Assembly: GCA_947650285.1 (NCBI GenBank)
Contig: CANTFL010000873.1
Span: 62,001-126,000, forward strand
Direction: 5' to 3'
Origin: Hyaloperonospora brassicae
Taxonomy: Eukaryota > Oomycota > Peronosporomycetes > Peronosporales > Peronosporaceae
Length of the DNA: 64,000 bases
Part shown: piece by piece, positions 59,763 to 64,000 of the stretch
How positions within the stretch are numbered: position 1 is the stretch's first letter
How the letters are laid out: each line of letters begins with the position of its first letter
Made by a program: the position numbers and the translations under genes
Notes under the pieces: generated by a model
What the model saw: only the letters and a program-made list of their open reading frames with translations
What the model was told of the DNA's origin: nothing
Databases searched by the model: none

Positions 59763-61006
59763 ATGAGCCCAAACACGCCGGACGCGGGCGACATTCTTCG
59801 TGAAGACAACTACTTCGAATGGAAGTTCAACGCAAGGATGAGGCTGGCAAAGAAGGGATTGTTAGAACATCTAGACGCTATGAAAGCCCCGGAAGCAGGA
59901 GACGCAGCCGCGTCAACTTGGAAAGTCAACGGCATGAAGGCCTTTGCGATCGTGTCTACAATGATCAGCATAAATCTTCAGTCATTGGTGCGCACGGCGA
60001 AGTCCACGGCAGAAGCGTGGAACATTTTGAAGACGTTCTTCCTGCGACAAAGTATGCACAATAGGGTGCAACTTCGACGGCATCGTCATGAGTTCAAGTT
60101 GGCCAAGGAAGAAAGCATCATGGATCACTTCATGAGATCTGACGAGCTGTGTATGACTGTGCAACCTGTTGGACAAGAGATGTCACAGGAGGATCATTAG
60201 GTCATTCTTTTGGGTAGTCTAACGAGAGACTACGACCACATCGTCAAGATAATTGAGAACATGCCCGGCATGACTATGTTTCAGGCAAAGGAAATGCTGA
60301 GACGGGAGTACGATGGAATGAGAAGGACAGAGCACCAAGAAGTCGCACTGAAAAGTACGCATACTTTTAAGTACCAGAAAGGACCACGCCGACATGAAGG
60401 GAGGTCAAGTTCAAGAGATGAAAAGTTCTCAGGAAGATGTTACCGATGTAACAAATATGGGCACAAGCGTCAGGATTGCGGAGTTGCACAAGAGGAGACA
60501 AGGCGATCTGGGGAAGAGAGAGCATTTACTGCGTCTTGTCCGACGTCTGCTGGATGGTTACTGGATAGTGGGGCGAGCAGCCACATGTGTCCTGACAGAA
60601 ATGAGTTTTCGAAACTAGACTCACTGAAGGACCCAATCATGAAAACCATAGAAGACGGAAGCGAAGTAAAAGCACAAGGCGTTGGGACAGTGTGTTTGCA
60701 ACTCAAGACTGGTGAAGTGATCAGGATCGAAGAGACACTATGGGTGCCAGGCCTGGACCGAAGGCTATTGTCAATATCGGCATTTTCAAGAAAAGGACTT
60801 AAAGTGATCTTCTCAGATCTGAGCTGTCAGATCAGAAGTAACGCGGAAGTGATTGCTCAAGTCCCAAGGCGGAACAAGATGTACGTCTTAGATTGCAGTC
60901 CAGTTGAGTCAGCCAATATATGCGAAGCGACTAATCAAGAGAAAAGATCAAGAGACGAATCAGGAGCGGCTGATCTACATGTGTGGCATGCAAGGTTAGG
61001 TCACCG
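59763..61006 (+). pseudogene. Copia gag-protease, truncated by a Gypsy insertion
   Basis: From the ATG at 59763 (the frame is open a little further upstream) the polyprotein has a UBN2-type gag (EDNYFEWKFNARMRLAKKGL, AWNILKTFF), a zinc knuckle CYRCNKYGHKRQDC, the protease active site WLLDSGASSHMCPD and the gag-pre-integrase motif VWHARLGH. This is the Ty1/Copia order. One in-frame TAG (60198-60200) interrupts gag; otherwise the frame continues to 61006. There the family B LTR begins, cutting the element right after the pre-integrase motif. Integrase and RT are not seen; they could lie beyond the Gypsy element outside the window. Few mutations suggest a fairly young copy. Confidence 0.85.
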
Positions 61007-61397
61007 TGTCCTGGGGCAGCCCGTTAAATGAAATTGTCACTTTAAGGAAAGTGACAATAAAGAATATAAAGATGGATATTCTTTAAACAATATCACCAAA
61101 GTGGTGATATTGAAGGGTCGACCAAAGGTTCTGTTCATTGGTTGATATCGTGATGATATCAACCCACCAATCGCCGCAAGACGCGCGCAATGAGTGGTGA
61201 CGAGACGTCACCATACATGCAGTTATATTAGTATAATTGAATTAAGTCAAACGAAGAGACAGTAGTTTAAAGACTTACTTATATTAATATAACAGTTCTA
61301 CTTTTACCCTACCTACGCTTCCTCGCTTGCCACGTGTACGTCCGTCGGGGCACCCAAATCCCTTGCGTTAAGTTACGCAAGGGTGTGCCCCGTTACA
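61007..61397 (+). mobile_element. 5' LTR, family B
   Basis: 391 bp, TGTCCTGGGG to CCCCGTTACA, with related inverted ends. It is related to the solo LTRs at 28652 and 54830. It contains six perfect hairpins of 8-11 bp, for example 61033-61058 (11-bp stem, loop 4) and 61088-61112 (11-bp stem, loop 3). Near its 3' end is a two-level hairpin (GGGGCAC...GTGCCCC around CCCTTGCGT...ACGCAAGGG, 61347-61391). Confidence 0.9.
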
Positions 61398-61412
61398 CCT
61401 GGTAGCACTTTG
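61398..61412 (+). other. Primer-binding site
   Basis: CCTGGTAGCACTTTG directly follows the LTR. TGGTAGCA fits the complement of a tRNA 3' end (…CCA), probably initiator methionine tRNA. Confidence 0.6.
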
Positions 61413-61441
61413 TAGTCCTTCCAAGGACCACATCATCCAAC

Positions 61442-62596
61442 ATGAACATGTTGGATGAAGAATACACCTTTCACGCCACGCGTGAAGGGTTTACCCATTT
61501 GAGTGACATCGAATGGGGTGCGGTAGAACGAATGAGTTCTACTGTAGGCGAACTCGTCGTTAGCGCTATGTTGGCGTCTCTAGACAGAGACGAACAACAT
61601 GCCGCTATCGCCAAGTTCATTCAACATGAACTTGCTCTCGAGAGGGAGAAAGTAGCCTTGCTTCACCAGCAAGGCTCTCAACAGGCCGAGCAGTTGAGAG
61701 AACTCGGTGCTCAACAGACGGAGCTGTTGAGACAGCAGCAATTCCATGCTGCTGTGGGCGGGACGGCGCATGCGCGTCGTCCCGAAGTCATGAAAGTTGA
61801 CATCTCCACGTACTGTGGAGTCTCGGGAGACTCCCTGTTACTATGATTTGTCGAACTCGACAGATCCCTAAGGTCTCTTCGCGTCGAACATGAGCATATG
61901 AATCTCACATTTGCTCAGACACACTTGGCAGGGCGTGCCAAAACTTGGTCCCTGGGACTCGAGAGTAGCGACCCACATGTGTTTAGGTCGCTAGATGACT
62001 TCAAGTCCCGGCTCAGACAAACGTTTGAGCCGCCACGGGCTGAGTTCAGGGCTCGTTCAGAGCTCCTGAAACTCAAGCAGGGTAAGCGTGATGTGCACGC
62101 TTACGCACAACATATACGACTCCTTGCGAGTAGTATAACTGCTAACCCAGTACATGAACACACGTTGATTACGGTGTTCATGCAAGGGCTCGCAGAAGGG
62201 CCCGTCAGGAGTCACCTGTTCCTCCTTGAGCTGAATACGCTGGAAGATGCGATATCAGCCGCAGAACAGGAAGACTTTAGCATGAGACAGGCTCATGCTA
62301 GCTCAAACTCTTATCGTCCACCGAGACGACAAGAGATCGGAGGTCCAGAACCAATGGACCTCTGCTATGTTGAGAGCGAGAGACCCCGCTCTTCAAACAA
62401 CAAGCGATTGCAGAGGTGCAATCGCTGTCAGAAGTTAGGGCACTACGCATACGAGTGTAGTGCTCCACGCCCAGTACCAAACAGTACTGGGCGAAATGGA
62501 CGACCTTTTGCCAGAAAGGGCAATGGGCGTGGGTCCAGCGCTGTTGCGAAGCCGCAACAGCGAGACGGACCATCAAAAAATGGTCGGGGTCAGTAG
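61442..62596 (+). pseudogene. Gypsy gag (family B), one nonsense codon
   Basis: A 384-codon frame starting at ATG 61442, interrupted only by TGA at 61844-61846 where the context (SLL-stop-FVEL) suggests a former Trp codon. An N-terminal Gln/Leu/Glu-rich coiled-coil stretch (about residues 60-105) precedes the retrotransposon gag domain (THLAGRAKTWSLGLESSDPH, SRLRQTFEPPRAEFRARSEL, HAYAQHIRLLASSI). The zinc knuckle CNRCQKLGHYAYEC and a basic Arg/Gly tail follow. Gag forms the virus-like particle and binds the element RNA. The frame ends at TAG 62594-62596; protease follows in the -1 frame, and that frame is already open across the gag stop, as in elements that use frameshifting. Confidence 0.88.
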
Positions 62597-63561
62597 GGGC
62601 GGAGCGCCCTACTGATCCAGCAACCTCAAGAGAATTTGCAAATCTCTTGACGAAAGTTGCTCCAGATACACAATCTTTGTGTGTCTCTGCACCTGGTGAT
62701 GACGTTTCGCTCATCACCTTGAAGTTGGAAGCGACAAATGATTTGTCGCTTCGTGCCCTAGTAGACTGTGGGGCGTCGAACAACTTTGTTCGTCGCCAGT
62801 CACTAGAGGGTCGTAGGCTCAAGTTCGTTGAGCGCGACATTCCCCTCACAAGGATGACGGTGCGCCTTGCAACAGGCGCATCGATAACCCTTGAGAAACG
62901 TGTAGTAGGAATCCACTACACGTTAGAGGGCGAACAGTACGATGATGACTTCATCGTACTGGATCTGGATGACAATTTTGATGTCATCCTGGGATAACCT
63001 TGGCTCAGAAGGCACGATCCAAGGGTGAGCTGGCAGCATCGATCCGTGAAGACGCCTGCCGCTTGTTCATCAGATGGCCATCTGATGAACATCTTGGAGC
63101 GTCCACAAGCGTGTGGATGTTCTGCGAGTGAGTGCGATGGCCTCACTTGCGGTACGGTCGTTAGCACGACTGCACAAGATCACAGTGTAGTTGATCACTA
63201 CACTGTGGAGCAAGCTCCCGGCGGCTGTACAGAAGTACAGGCGGCGCCGACGGTCCACTAATCGAAGAAGTCGAGTGAACCGGGACATGGATGCATGCCT
63301 AGCGGGCAGCATCTTAGACAAAAGAAACCTGTTGCCCCCAAGGGGCAACATGGAAATCCTAGGTCGACTGGAGAGTCGACCGTAGAGGATCGGTGCCTGA
63401 CTGTGGTTGCACAGCCACAGTCGGAAGAAGTCGAGGGAATAAGTCCCCACGTACTTGAGGAAGGAATTCCTCAAGAGTCACTTGCTGAAGGATTAGGCCT
63501 TCAGCAACCTGTGGAAGAAAGTTCTGCAGGAAGTAACCGAGACGTTGAACGTCTTGGTTAA
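62597..63561 (+). pseudogene. Gypsy aspartic protease and linker (family B), with stops
   Basis: In the -1 frame relative to gag: LRALVDCGASNNFVRRQSLE carries the protease active site as DCG, a frequent variant of DSG/DTG, and FIVLDLDDNFDVILG is the flap/second motif. TAA at 62995-62997 follows ILG where a residue before PWLRRHDP is expected, and TAA at 63259-63261 interrupts the linker. The linker up to 63561 is hydrophilic (KPVAPKGQHG, GISPHVLEEGIPQESLAEGL). Confidence 0.8.
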
Positions 63562-63578
63562 TGACGGATCAAGTGTAG

Positions 63579-64000
63579 GCGCTTATACAGCTTGATCTGA
63601 TTGTGCCTCCGAAGTTAACTTCGGAGATAACTCAATTGCCAACGCTAGAACCGAAACGGTTCTTGCGTGATCTGCGTAGTGGCAAAGTCAAGCAGATCTG
63701 CATACTCGTCACAGAGGACGAGTATGTGACCGACATTCGGTCGGCAACAGTATTTGCTGAGAACGAACGGGTTCTCAGCAGCTCATCGATGGACGAAAGT
63801 GTCCTCGATGAGAAGACTCGGATTGAGCGATACGCGTCCCAATCCTGGGAGTCACTTCAGGCAAATCCTTTGTATAAGGATTTGATCGAATTCAGGGATG
63901 TGTTCCCTGAATCCGTACCTTGCGAGTTGCCTAAGGACAAAGACACTCGACACGAGATCGAGCTCAAACCGGGCTCGAAATACTGTGTCATGAAGCAGTG
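63579..64000 (+). pseudogene. Gypsy reverse transcriptase N-terminal region, runs off window
   Basis: An open frame from 63579 to the window edge: ITQLPTLEPKRFLRDLRSGK, then LIEFRDVFPESVPCELPKDK and HEIELKPGSKYC. This is the segment before the RT fingers in Gypsy pol. The decayed family A element has the matching RYEVDLVSGIKNCVTR. A frame change between 63561 and 63579 disconnects it from the protease frame. No catalytic motif is inside the window yet. Confidence 0.85.

Larger units (their letters stand above)
61007..64000 (+). mobile_element. Gypsy retrotransposon, family B, saturated with inverted repeats (continues beyond window)
   Basis: 5' LTR (61007-61397), primer-binding site, gag, protease, linker and the start of RT, in Gypsy order, all on the plus strand. 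Insertion was into a Copia element. In-frame stops at 61844 (TGA), 62995 (TAA) and 63259 (TAA), and a frame change near 63560-63578, make this copy non-autonomous. The whole stretch consists of closely spaced perfect short inverted repeats (see findings). Confidence 0.92.

Overview
This window looks like a piece of an oomycete genome (Peronosporales: Phytophthora or a downy mildew). The signs are compact genes in GC-rich DNA, one gene with seven ~70-140 nt introns (most with GTACG donors), a secreted protein with a dEER motif at the right distance from its signal peptide, and LTR retrotransposons whose gag and pol fragments read like the families typical of these genomes. No database was searched; identities rest on recognised motifs.

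Layout. (1) 1-18.1 kb is a gene-dense euchromatic block: a secreted/membrane coiled-coil protein (+), a FYVE-GRAM-myotubularin phosphoinositide phosphatase (-), a NO66/MINA53-type JmjC ribosomal oxygenase (-), a small secreted protein (+), an Mzm1/LYRM7-like complex III assembly factor interrupted by a frameshift (-), NADH-cytochrome b5 reductase (+), an eight-exon leucine-rich-repeat protein (-) and a SPRY-domain protein (+). (2) 18.9-33.7 kb is a nest of decayed mobile DNA: three copies of LTR family A, a decayed Gypsy element on the minus strand with protease, RT, RNase H and integrase remnants, a solo LTR of family B inserted in that integrase, a gag remnant, a tRNA-related SINE-like locus, a short palindromic element, and a TIR element that captured the 3' part of an adenylate kinase gene with its intron. 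(3) About 33.7-54.5 kb is an AT-rich desert with no recognisable gene, only microsatellites and a few GC-richer repeat islands. (4) 54.8-64 kb is an accessory region: a solo LTR, a predicted secreted dEER effector, a 1.57-kb Pack-MULE with exact 9-bp target duplications carrying a broken Pro/Gln-rich gene, a Copia element, and a Gypsy element (family B) inserted into the Copia gag-pre-integrase region and running off the right edge.

The most unusual signal is in the family B Gypsy element (61007-64000). Its LTR and coding region are an almost continuous chain of short perfect inverted repeats. By eye I count about 40 perfect stems of 8-14 bp with loops of 0-12 nt in 3 kb, where chance predicts less than one. 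The in-frame stops I could place lie outside these stems. I know of no description of such a hairpin-saturated retrotransposon.

The genes of block 1 are unrelated housekeeping or signalling genes in divergent and tandem pairs, not an operon. The effector sits alone among transposons, as expected in the gene-sparse compartment of a 'two-speed' oomycete genome.
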